Below, in pieces: positions 1 to 5,548 of a DNA stretch of 7,837 bases. The stretch covers positions 1 to 7,837 of the forward strand of contig CAIZDF010000235.1 in NCBI GenBank assembly GCA_903931645.1. The letters run 5' to 3'. The stretch comes from an uncultured Tolumonas sp. Its GTDB lineage: Bacteria; Pseudomonadota; Gammaproteobacteria; Enterobacterales; Aeromonadaceae. The notes under the pieces are model-generated. The model had not been told where the DNA came from. It searched no databases and saw nothing but the letters and a program-made list of their open reading frames with translations. Each line of letters starts with the position of its first letter. Positions within the stretch are counted from its first letter, which is position 1. The position numbers were made by a program, and so were the translations under genes.

Positions 1-302
1 CCATAGGGATCGAGCAGGATTTTTTGCGGATCAAAGCGAGTGCCTTCATACGGACGCCATGGGCCATTAATGCGAAAACCATACAGTTGACCGTCACCAA
101 TGCCTTCAACCCAGATATGCCAGTAATAGGCCGTCCGGTTTACTTTCGGGTTTAGTTTAATAACAGTGGGAGTCACGTCATCTGGAGAGGAAAACAGCAG
201 CAATTCAACCGCACTAGCTAAACGAGCCCATAACGAAAAATTGACGCCTCCCGATTCAATGGTTGCGCCAAGTAGCCGGCAATGACCATTTCTCGTTTGC
301 AT
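1..302 (-). CDS. glgX: Glycogen debranching enzyme (GlgX/isoamylase type), N-terminal part only
   Basis: An open frame starts with ATG at 302 and runs leftward off the window, giving 100 complete codons. The visible part is the N-terminal carbohydrate-binding (CBM48-type) beta-sandwich of GH13 debranching enzymes. It has the usual run of landmarks: LGATIESGGVNFSLWAR near residues 11-27, VELLLF near 32-37, YYWHIWVEGIGDGQLYGFR near 61-79, then GPWRPYEGTRFDP and LLDPYG at the edge. The family hydrolyses alpha-1,6 branch linkages of glycogen or limit dextrins in the cytoplasm. The catalytic GH13 barrel lies outside the window, so activity and exact subtype (GlgX or another isoamylase) cannot be judged. 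A GGAG ribosome site (plus-strand bases 310-313) lies 7 bases before the start. The terminator at 361-393 separates it from the gene upstream, so it probably has its own promoter. Confidence 0.82.
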   Translation of the reverse strand, partial: MQTRNGHCRLLGATIESGGVNFSLWARLASAVELLLFSSPDDVTPTVIKLNPKVNRTAYYWHIWVEGIGDGQLYGFRINGPWRPYEGTRFDPQKILLDPY

Positions 303-323
303 AGATACACTCCGTATTTTTCT

Positions 324-338
324 TCATGTTGTGCATGA
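324..338. promoter_or_regulatory. Short palindrome in the glgX leader
   Basis: TCATG-TTGTG-CATGA is a perfect inverted repeat with 5-base arms and a 5-base spacer. It lies 22 bases upstream of the glgX start, between the upstream terminator and the ribosome site. It could be an operator half-site pair or a chance palindrome. I do not recognise a regulator for it, and I see no convincing -10/-35 pair in this short gap. Confidence 0.2.
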
Positions 339-360
339 GCATCGGAGTAAGTGTAGTCAT

Positions 361-393
361 AAAAAGAAAGGGCAAACCGAAGTCTGCCCTTTT
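361..393 (-). terminator. Rho-independent terminator with UUCG tetraloop
   Basis: On the minus strand this reads as an 11-bp stem (AAAGGGCAGAC paired with GUUUGCCCUUU, including one G-U pair) closed by a C(UUCG)G tetraloop. It is followed by UCUUUUU. It lies 22 bases past the stop of the 415-1092 gene, so it ends transcription of that gene and probably of the whole gyrA transcript. It also insulates glgX. The plus strand lacks a clear T-tract after the stem, so it is mainly one-directional. Confidence 0.9.
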
Positions 394-414
394 AGATCCA
401 ATGTAATCTGTTTC

Positions 415-1092
415 TTAGTTAGATAATTGCTGGCATTCCAGTGTTTTATCATCCCAAGAAATTGTCGCTGCCTTTTTACGCTCAATGACGGTTAACTCAT
501 ACGATGCGTATTTGACGCCCCGACTGAGCGGCCCCATAAACGCACTACGAACTTGACCATTATATTTAACAATCACTGCCGGCAGTATTGTTGCGTAAAA
601 AGCCAGCCAAGCGTCTTGTTTATCAGTACCGCACTGATAATGAATAGGCCCCTCTTTGGGAACCAACTCAAACTGTGCTTGGATCTGAGATAAACGCTCC
701 ATGTAAGAAAGTTCGAGGCACATTTTCAGGTCATTATCTTTCATACAATTGTCATGACGCGACAACCAAGATTGTTGATCTTTCTGCAAATCAACTTGCG
801 GATACGGTGACTGCTTATTCGCAAGATCAACTAGCAGCTTACGGATTTGACCATCCAATTTATTTAGGATCGGCCGTTCACAATACGCTTGCAAAAGTGG
901 AACTGTAAGGTCGTTACAGTTCGGTTTTTTATCGAACGTTTGCTTAGTGATAGCATATTTTGCCATCATTTCCGGTGTCACCATCGATGGTTTCGCTGGT
1001 GGATTTTTTTCACCAAAGTCTATTGAAGCCACAGATACAGTCTGGATCCCACTAAATAGCATCGCTGCCAAACAGAATTTCCAAGCGTTCAT
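415..1092 (-). CDS. Exported protein with LprI-like and MliC-like domains; putative periplasmic lysozyme inhibitor
   Basis: A 225-residue protein. Residues 1-22 form a Sec signal peptide (K5, hydrophobic core, SVA before cleavage). There is no lipobox, so it should be soluble in the periplasm. Residues 57-140 match the LprI N-terminal (DUF1311) pattern: C59, C71 followed by ERP and a leucine/aspartate stretch, QQSWLSRHDNC at 106-116, C125, then YMERL at 130-134. Residues 150-222 resemble the MliC c-type lysozyme inhibitor fold: YQC at 152-154, a VIVKYNG strand, PLSRGVKY near 188-195 in place of the usual SASG-rY loop, KKAATISW, and C220. The six mature cysteines split 4+2, as expected for the two domains. 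The MliC assignment is a pattern judgement and the inhibitor role is inference. A GAGGA ribosome site (1101-1105) sits 8 bases before the ATG. The gene follows gyrA after only 21 bases with no terminator between, so co-transcription is likely. Confidence 0.75.
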   Translation of the reverse strand: MNAWKFCLAAMLFSGIQTVSVASIDFGEKNPPAKPSMVTPEMMAKYAITKQTFDKKPNCNDLTVPLLQAYCERPILNKLDGQIRKLLVDLANKQSPYPQVDLQKDQQSWLSRHDNCMKDNDLKMCLELSYMERLSQIQAQFELVPKEGPIHYQCGTDKQDAWLAFYATILPAVIVKYNGQVRSAFMGPLSRGVKYASYELTVIERKKAATISWDDKTLECQQLSN

Positions 1093-1113
1093 GTACTACG
1101 TCCTCGCTCTGGC

Positions 1114-3819
1114 TTATTCAGCCGATGATTCTTCAGATGAACCAGTATCGACTTCGATATTGATATCTGAAACATCTGACTCATCGCCTTCTGGTTCCGC
1201 AACACGCTCCAAGCTCACCAACTTTTCATCTTCCGACGTGCGGATCAGACGCACACCGGCGGTGTTACGTCCAATCAGACCAACTTCAGAAACACGAGTA
1301 CGCACCAGCGTGCCACCGTTGGTGATCAGCATGATTTCATCCGCTTCATCAACCTGAATAGCGCCCACTACACGACCGTTACGCTCAGAAACCTGAATAG
1401 AGATAACACCCAAGGTCGCGCGGCTCTTCACAGGGTATTCAGACAACGCAGTACGTTTACCGTAGCCGTTTTCTGTGGCGGTCAGAATTGCACCTTCACT
1501 GCGAGGGATGATCAGCGAAACAACTTTATCACCTTCCGCCAGTTTGATACCACGAACACCGGCAGCAGTACGACCCATTGGGCGGATACCTTTACCAGAC
1601 GTGCTAACTTCCGCATTTTCCGTGTTTTCGGTTTCTACTTCGTCGGTTGCATCATCATCTGAATCATTGTCAGACTCTGTGCCACGGTTATTGCCTTCCG
1701 CGAAACGCACCACTTTACCTGCATCGGAGAACAACATGATTTCGTTGCTGCCGTCGGTGATATCAACACCAATCAACTCATCCCCTTCTTTCAAGGTGAT
1801 CGCACGAATACCTGAACTCAGAGGACGAGAGAATGCAGACAAGGCTGTTTTCTTCACGGTGCCATTGGCGGTTGCGAAGAAGACATATTTGTCATCATCG
1901 TAAGATTTCACTGGCAGGATCGCAGTAATACGTTCGTTTTCATCCAACGGCAACAAGTTGATAATTGGACGACCACGCGCAGTACGGCTGGCTTCTGGCA
2001 ATTGATAAACTTTCAGCCAGTAAACTTGACCCATGGTCGAGAAACACAAAATGGTATCGTGTGTATTCGCCACCAGCAGCTGCTCAACGAAGTCTTCATC
2101 TTTTACTTTTGCAGCCGCTTTACCACGACCACCACGACGCTGCGCTTCGTAATCAGACAATGGCTGATATTTCACATATCCTTCGTGCGACAGTGTTACC
2201 ACTACGTCTTCTGGTGTGATCAGATCTTCCATGTTGATTTCGATGCTAGCGGCCTGAATTTCAGTACGACGCTTATCACCAAACTGGGATTTAACAAATT
2301 CCAGCTCTTCACGGATAACTTCCATCAAACGTTCTGGATTCGCCAGAATACGCAGCAGTTCAGCGATTTCGCCCAACAACTCACGGTATTCATCCAGAAT
2401 TTTTTCATGTTCCAGACCGGTCAGTTTGTGCAACCGCAGATCGAGAATCGCTTGCGCTTGTTGTTCAGTTAAGAAATACAGACCATCGCGGATACCAAAT
2501 TCTGGCTCCAGCCATTCTGGACGCGCGGCATCATCACCAGCACGTTCCAGCATTTCAGAAACGGCACCCAGCGCCCAACCGCGAGCAACCAAGCCTTGTT
2601 TTGCTTCTGCAGGGCTGGATGAGTTTTTGATCAGCTCAATAACCGGGTCGATATTCGCCAGCGCGATCGCCAGACCTTCCAGAATATGGGCACGTTCACG
2701 CGCTTTACGTAATTCAAATACGGTGCGGCGGGTAACTACTTCACGACGATGATCGATGAAGGCAGCTAAAATTTCTTTCAGATTCAGTGTTTTTGGTTGG
2801 CCATTAACCAGCGCCACCATATTGATACCGAACACGTTTTGCATCTGTGTGTGCGTGTAGAGATTATTCAGCATAACCTCGGTCAATTCACCACGACGCA
2901 ATTCAATCACGACACGCATACCGTCTTTATCAGACTCATCACGTAGCGCAGTGATACCTTCGATTTTTTTATCTTTTACCAGCTCGGCAATCTTTTCGAC
3001 CAAACGGGCTTTGTTGCCGGTGTATGGCAACTCAGTAACGATAATGGACTCTTTACCATTCTTTTCGTCGGTTTCAATTTCGGTGCGCGCACGCACGTAA
3101 ATTTTGCCGCGACCTGTACGGTACGCATCCAGAATACCGGAACGACCATTGATGATACCGCCGGTTGGGAAGTCTGGGCCTGGGATCAGCTGGATCAACT
3201 CATCAATTGTTAATTCTGAGTTTTCCATCAACGCCAGACAGCCATCGACGACTTCAGTCAGGTTGTGTGGCGGAATATTGGTCGCCATACCTACCGCGAT
3301 ACCCGATGAACCATTAACCAGCAGGTTAGGTACTTTGGTTGGCATAACTGCTGGGATCAGTTCTGTACCGTCGTAGTTAGGAACCCAATCTACGGTCTCT
3401 TTTTCCAGATCAGCCAGCAGCTCGTGAGCAATGCGGTCCATACGAATTTCGGTATAACGCATCGCCGCAGCAGAGTCGCCGTCGACCGAACCGAAGTTAC
3501 CCTGACCATCAACCAGCGTGTAACGCATGGAGAAATCTTGCGCCATACGAACAATGGTGTCGTAAACCGCTGAGTCACCGTGTGGGTGATATTTACCGAT
3601 CACGTCACCGACGACACGGGCAGATTTCTTATAAGGTTTATTCCAGTCGTTACTCAACTCGTGCATCGCGAACAGAACGCGACGATGCACTGGTTTTAAA
3701 CCATCCCGCACGTCTGGCAGTGCACGCCCGACGATGACACTCATTGCATAATCGAGATAAGAGTTACGTAACTCGTCTTCGATATTTATCGGGATGATCT
3801 CTTTGGCTAGATCGCTCAT
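1114..3819 (-). CDS. gyrA: DNA gyrase subunit A
   Basis: A 901-residue GyrA, the DNA-cleaving subunit of the A2B2 gyrase that introduces negative supercoils with ATP hydrolysed by GyrB. The N terminus ([20 protein letters not shown]) aligns with E. coli GyrA from residue 1, fixing the start. The catalytic tyrosine is Y122 within AAAMRYTE. The quinolone region [11 protein letters not shown] has S83 and D87, the sensitive-type residues. The GyrA box QRRGGRG falls at 560-566, as in E. coli, so the N-terminal domain and coiled-coil region have standard length. The C-terminal beta-pinwheel (about 535-870) contains an extra acidic stretch at about 709-744. The tail (875-901) is acidic, as in E. coli, where it modulates wrapping. 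The only ribosome site visible is AGGA at 3832-3835, 12 bases before the ATG, a longer spacing than usual. It diverges from ubiG across 162 bases and is followed closely by the 415-1092 gene. Confidence 0.99.
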   Translation of the reverse strand: MSDLAKEIIPINIEDELRNSYLDYAMSVIVGRALPDVRDGLKPVHRRVLFAMHELSNDWNKPYKKSARVVGDVIGKYHPHGDSAVYDTIVRMAQDFSMRYTLVDGQGNFGSVDGDSAAAMRYTEIRMDRIAHELLADLEKETVDWVPNYDGTELIPAVMPTKVPNLLVNGSSGIAVGMATNIPPHNLTEVVDGCLALMENSELTIDELIQLIPGPDFPTGGIINGRSGILDAYRTGRGKIYVRARTEIETDEKNGKESIIVTELPYTGNKARLVEKIAELVKDKKIEGITALRDESDKDGMRVVIELRRGELTEVMLNNLYTHTQMQNVFGINMVALVNGQPKTLNLKEILAAFIDHRREVVTRRTVFELRKARERAHILEGLAIALANIDPVIELIKNSSSPAEAKQGLVARGWALGAVSEMLERAGDDAARPEWLEPEFGIRDGLYFLTEQQAQAILDLRLHKLTGLEHEKILDEYRELLGEIAELLRILANPERLMEVIREELEFVKSQFGDKRRTEIQAASIEINMEDLITPEDVVVTLSHEGYVKYQPLSDYEAQRRGGRGKAAAKVKDEDFVEQLLVANTHDTILCFSTMGQVYWLKVYQLPEASRTARGRPIINLLPLDENERITAILPVKSYDDDKYVFFATANGTVKKTALSAFSRPLSSGIRAITLKEGDELIGVDITDGSNEIMLFSDAGKVVRFAEGNNRGTESDNDSDDDATDEVETENTENAEVSTSGKGIRPMGRTAAGVRGIKLAEGDKVVSLIIPRSEGAILTATENGYGKRTALSEYPVKSRATLGVISIQVSERNGRVVGAIQVDEADEIMLITNGGTLVRTRVSEVGLIGRNTAGVRLIRTSEDEKLVSLERVAEPEGDESDVSDINIEVDTGSSEESSAE
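1588..1695 (-). other. Acidic low-complexity insertion in the GyrA C-terminal domain
   Basis: GyrA residues about 709-744, between VVRFAEG and [13 protein letters not shown], are rich in D, E, S, T and N and contain runs such as DSDDDATDE. In E. coli GyrA (recalled sequence) the flanking strands are joined by only a few residues (VVRFKESSVRAMG). The reading frame is intact through the stretch, so this is an in-frame loop expansion of about 36 residues between strands of the DNA-wrapping pinwheel. The net charge is strongly negative. Confidence 0.8.
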
Positions 3820-3837
3820 ATAATTATAGGTTCCTAC

Positions 3838-3852
3838 TTCAAGCTACTTGAA
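3838..3852. repeat. Palindrome and direct repeat in the gyrA leader
   Basis: TTCAAG-CTA-CTTGAA is a perfect inverted repeat with 6-base arms. It overlaps two adjacent near-identical 10-mers, CTACTTCAAG (3834-3843) and CTACTTGAAA (3844-3853). It lies in the predicted gyrA 5' leader, with the AGGA ribosome site just inside its downstream edge on the minus strand. It could form a small hairpin beside the ribosome site or be a protein-binding site. No regulator is recognised. Confidence 0.4.
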
Positions 3853-3866
3853 AGCAATGGTCGCGA

Positions 3867-3895
3867 ATTCTATCACAAATGATGGATTTCCCCAA
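3867..3895 (-). promoter_or_regulatory. Candidate gyrA promoter
   Basis: On the minus strand, TTGGGG (3895-3890) and TAGAAT (3872-3867) are separated by 17 bases. The -10 matches the sigma-70 consensus at 5 of 6 positions, while the -35 matches only TTG. Transcription would begin near 3860, giving a leader of about 40 bases that includes the 3838-3852 palindrome. A weak -35 with a good -10 would suit a supercoiling-sensitive gyr promoter, but that is inference. Confidence 0.45.
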
Positions 3896-3901
3896 TCGCT
3901 G

Positions 3902-3914
3902 ACAGATACTCTGT
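3902..3914. promoter_or_regulatory. Palindrome between the divergent gyrA and ubiG promoters
   Basis: ACAGA-TAC-TCTGT is a perfect inverted repeat with 5-base arms. It overlaps the poor -35 of the ubiG promoter and lies 6 bases upstream of the candidate gyrA -35. Its position would let one bound protein affect both promoters. It does not fit the LexA or Fur consensus that I know, so the binding factor, if any, is unknown. Confidence 0.2.
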
Positions 3915-3939
3915 TTTAAGCTAACTCGTTGGATATAAT
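3911..3939 (+). promoter_or_regulatory. Candidate ubiG promoter
   Basis: A perfect TATAAT lies at 3934-3939. The best-spaced upstream hexamer (17 bases) is CTGTTT at 3911-3916, a poor -35, so the promoter may be weak or activator-dependent. Transcription would start near 3946, about 36 bases before the ubiG ATG. Confidence 0.5.
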
Positions 3940-3959
3940 GCGCAGATGCCAACCCTAAA

Positions 3960-3975
3960 CTGTCACAAAGGACAG
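3960..3975 (+). promoter_or_regulatory. ubiG ribosome-binding site inside a small inverted repeat
   Basis: The AAAGGA ribosome site (3967-3972) is 9 bases before the ubiG ATG and supports that start. It is flanked by CTGTC (3960-3964) and GACAG (3971-3975), which can pair to form a 5-bp hairpin with the loop ACAAAG. Part of the ribosome site would then be in the stem. The stem is short, so any effect on translation would be modest. Confidence 0.5.
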
Positions 3976-3981
3976 CAATAA

Positions 3982-4677
3982 ATGAATGTTGATTCGCAGG
4001 AAATCGCTAAATTTGAAGCCATTGCCAGTCACTGGTTGGATCCTCATGGTGATTTCAAGCCATTACACCTGATGAACCCGCTGCGTTTAGAGTGGATTTC
4101 TGATCATTGCGAAGGTTTATTTGGCAAACAAGTGCTGGATGTCGGCTGTGGCGGCGGTATTTTAAGTGAAAGCATGGCGAAACAAGGCGCGCAGGTATTA
4201 GGCGTTGATATGGGCCATGAACCATTGCAAGTTGCCCGCCTGCATGCATTAGAACAAAACGTGAAACTCGATTATCAGCGCATTACCGTCGAAGAGTTGG
4301 CCGAACAGCGCCCTGCCTCGTTCGATGTCGTCACCTGCATGGAGATGCTGGAACATGTGCCTGATCCCGCCTCTATCGTGCGTGCTTGTGCCAAATTAGC
4401 CAAACCGGGCGGAAAACTTTTTTTCTCCACCATTAACCGCACCAAACAATCCTGGTTATTGATGATTCTGGCAGCAGAACAAGTTTTGAAGATCGTGCCG
4501 AAAGGAACGCACGACCACGCGAAATTTATTCGACCTGCTGAACTTATCCGTTGTTGTGACAGCGCCGATTTACTGACCAAACAAGTCAAAGGCGTGCGTT
4601 ATAACCCGCTGACAGAACATTTTAAGTTATCCGACGATGTTTCAGTTAATTATCAAATTTTCTGTGAAAAACCATAA
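3982..4677 (+). CDS. ubiG: Ubiquinone biosynthesis O-methyltransferase UbiG
   Basis: A 231-residue class I SAM-dependent methyltransferase (E. coli UbiG is about 240). It catalyses both O-methylation steps of ubiquinone synthesis: 2-polyprenyl-6-hydroxyphenol and 3-demethylubiquinol. In E. coli it works with the soluble Ubi complex and binds membrane lipid. The family N terminus [23 protein letters not shown] is present over residues 7-29. SAM motif I is [11 protein letters not shown] at 51-61, with acidic D76 in GVDMG. The [11 protein letters not shown] motif is at 119-129, KPGG at 141-144 and FFSTINR at 147-153. The lipid-interaction and lid region [17 protein letters not shown] falls near 172-188. 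The start is supported by AAAGGA 9 bases upstream and a candidate promoter. The stop overlaps the next start (TAATG), so the two genes form one transcription unit. No anomalies were seen. Confidence 0.98.
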   Translation: MNVDSQEIAKFEAIASHWLDPHGDFKPLHLMNPLRLEWISDHCEGLFGKQVLDVGCGGGILSESMAKQGAQVLGVDMGHEPLQVARLHALEQNVKLDYQRITVEELAEQRPASFDVVTCMEMLEHVPDPASIVRACAKLAKPGGKLFFSTINRTKQSWLLMILAAEQVLKIVPKGTHDHAKFIRPAELIRCCDSADLLTKQVKGVRYNPLTEHFKLSDDVSVNYQIFCEKP

Positions 4678-5345
4678 TGACTCATTCTCGTTTTTCTGCG
4701 GTCTTATTTGATTTAGATGGCACGTTGCTGGATACCGCGCCCGATCTTGGTGCTGCCGCCAACCACGTGTTAGCGCAAATAGGTAAAGTACCGCTCTCGG
4801 ATTTCGTGATCCGACAAACCGCTTCTGATGGCGCACTCGCCTTAATAAAGGCTGGGCTTTCTGAAACCGAGCAAGCTGAACACGACTTAACGGTTTTACG
4901 GCAACAGTTGTTAGACCATTACGCACAACATTTATATGTCGGTACACGCCCTTATGACGGCATGGTTGAGCTGATTACTTGGCTGAATAGCCGTGCTATT
5001 CCATGGGGTGTCGTTACCAATAAACCAGCTTTTTTAACTGAGCCTTTGCTGGCATTGGTTACCGAATTGCCCGATTGTGCAGTCGCAGTCAGTGCCGATA
5101 CCCTGCCGTTACGAAAACCACATCCAGAGCCGTTATGGCATGCCTGTGAGCAAATCGGGGTGGTGGCAAAAGAGTGTCTCTATGTTGGCGATCATATCCG
5201 TGATATCGAAGCCGGACGTAATGCTGGAATGACCACAGCTATTGCAGCATGGGGCTATATTGCGGAAAATGAACACCTGACCGACTGGTTGGCAGACGTT
5301 GAAATGGCTGATCCACACAGCTTATTAGCATGGTTATCTCGCTAA
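4677..5345 (+). CDS. HAD-superfamily phosphatase, MupP-like (usually annotated phosphoglycolate phosphatase)
   Basis: A 222-residue HAD subfamily IA phosphatase with all four motifs. Motif I is VLFDLDGTLLDT at 9-20, with nucleophile D12 and general acid/base D14. T114 lies in WGVVTNKP, K147 in RKPHPEPL, and D172/D176 in YVGDHIRDIEAGRNAG. The helical cap lies at about 20-85. E. coli Gph is 252 residues. The shorter length and the text WGVVTNKP, KPHPEPL-HAC and AAWGYI with a later DW-AD resemble Pseudomonas MupP, as I recall it. MupP is the N-acetylmuramic acid 6-phosphate phosphatase of peptidoglycan recycling and is also encoded next to ubiG. Substrate therefore remains open: MurNAc-6-phosphate, 2-phosphoglycolate or another small phosphate ester. 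The ATG overlaps the ubiG stop by one base and no good ribosome site precedes it, so translation is probably coupled to ubiG. A terminator follows at 5382. Confidence 0.9.
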   Translation: MTHSRFSAVLFDLDGTLLDTAPDLGAAANHVLAQIGKVPLSDFVIRQTASDGALALIKAGLSETEQAEHDLTVLRQQLLDHYAQHLYVGTRPYDGMVELITWLNSRAIPWGVVTNKPAFLTEPLLALVTELPDCAVAVSADTLPLRKPHPEPLWHACEQIGVVAKECLYVGDHIRDIEAGRNAGMTTAIAAWGYIAENEHLTDWLADVEMADPHSLLAWLSR

Positions 5346-5381
5346 AATACAGGCTTCTGTTAACCCTTCTGACAACACCGC

Positions 5382-5411
5382 TGGCTCTTTTTAAGAGCCA
5401 TTTATTTTCTC
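5382..5411 (+). terminator. Rho-independent terminator of the ubiG-phosphatase operon
   Basis: TGGCTCTT (5382-5389) and AAGAGCCA (5393-5400) form a perfect 8-bp stem with a TTT loop, followed by TTTATTTTCT. It lies 36 bases past the phosphatase stop and separates this operon from nrdA. Confidence 0.9.
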
Positions 5412-5452
5412 CATTCGTGTGATTTACTGCTACATTTTTCAACAACCAGTTT

Positions 5453-5483
5453 TTGTCAAGCTATCGCTTTTATTCTTTATGTT
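5453..5483 (+). promoter_or_regulatory. Candidate nrdA promoter
   Basis: TTGTCA at 5453-5458 matches the sigma-70 -35 at 5 of 6 positions. The best nearby -10 is TATGTT at 5478-5483 (4 of 6, with a long 19-base spacer). TTTATG at 5476-5481 has the ideal 17-base spacing but only 3 of 6 matches. Either choice puts the -10 inside the first NrdR-like box, which fits repression. The region is very AT-rich and other -10 choices exist further downstream. Confidence 0.4.
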
Positions 5484-5487
5484 GTAT
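5472..5487 (+). promoter_or_regulatory. Upstream NrdR-like box
   Basis: ATTCTTTATGTTGTAT matches 11 of 16 positions of the NrdR box consensus as I recall it (ACACWATATATWGTGT). It is the weaker of the pair. Its support comes mainly from lying exactly 32 bases, about three helical turns, upstream of the strong box, the arrangement typical of NrdR operators. NrdR is the ATP/dATP-sensing zinc-ribbon and ATP-cone repressor of ribonucleotide reductase genes. Confidence 0.6.
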
Positions 5488-5503
5488 TTTATATACATCA
5501 TAA

Positions 5504-5519
5504 GCACTACATATAGTGT
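5504..5519 (+). promoter_or_regulatory. Downstream NrdR box
   Basis: GCACTACATATAGTGT matches 14 of 16 positions of the recalled NrdR consensus and contains the perfect palindrome CACTA-CATA-TAGTG. It lies 29 bases upstream of the nrdA start, so it would fall in the early transcribed region. The gap to the upstream box is 16 bases. Together they predict repression of nrdA when dATP is high. Confidence 0.8.
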
Positions 5520-5548
5520 TTTCCTAAACAACAAATACGGGAGTTACC

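Noticed and set aside
675..1357. Plus-strand open frames at 675-908 and 947-1357
   Set aside because: They lie antisense to the exported protein gene and the gyrA 3' end. They have no recognisable domains, and the minus-strand proteins in the same place are clearly real.
1475..3376. Several plus-strand open frames opposite gyrA, including 1475-1903, 2002-2472 and 2426-2752
   Set aside because: They are shadows of the strongly conserved gyrA sequence, low in complexity and without family resemblance.
3569..3585. Possible quinolone-resistance change in GyrA
   Set aside because: The positions equivalent to E. coli 83 and 87 are serine and aspartate, the sensitive-type residues. The nearby P-to-D and L-to-M differences from E. 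coli are outside the main resistance positions and look like lineage variation.
3823..3828. Perfect TATAAT on the minus strand just before the gyrA ATG
   Set aside because: Used as a -10 it would start transcription at or inside the start codon and give a leaderless mRNA. The upstream TAGAAT with 17-base spacing is a better choice. The hexamer is more likely part of an AT-rich ribosome-site spacer.
5418..5433. TGTGA half-site upstream of nrdA as a CRP site
   Set aside because: The expected second half TCACA reads GCTAC, so the symmetry fails.
4055..5445. Minus-strand open frames opposite ubiG and the phosphatase gene, and across the following terminator (4055-4249, 4275-4589, 4642-4947, 5133-5318, 5239-5445)
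   Set aside because: Each is antisense to a well-supported gene or crosses the terminator, and none shows a protein motif.
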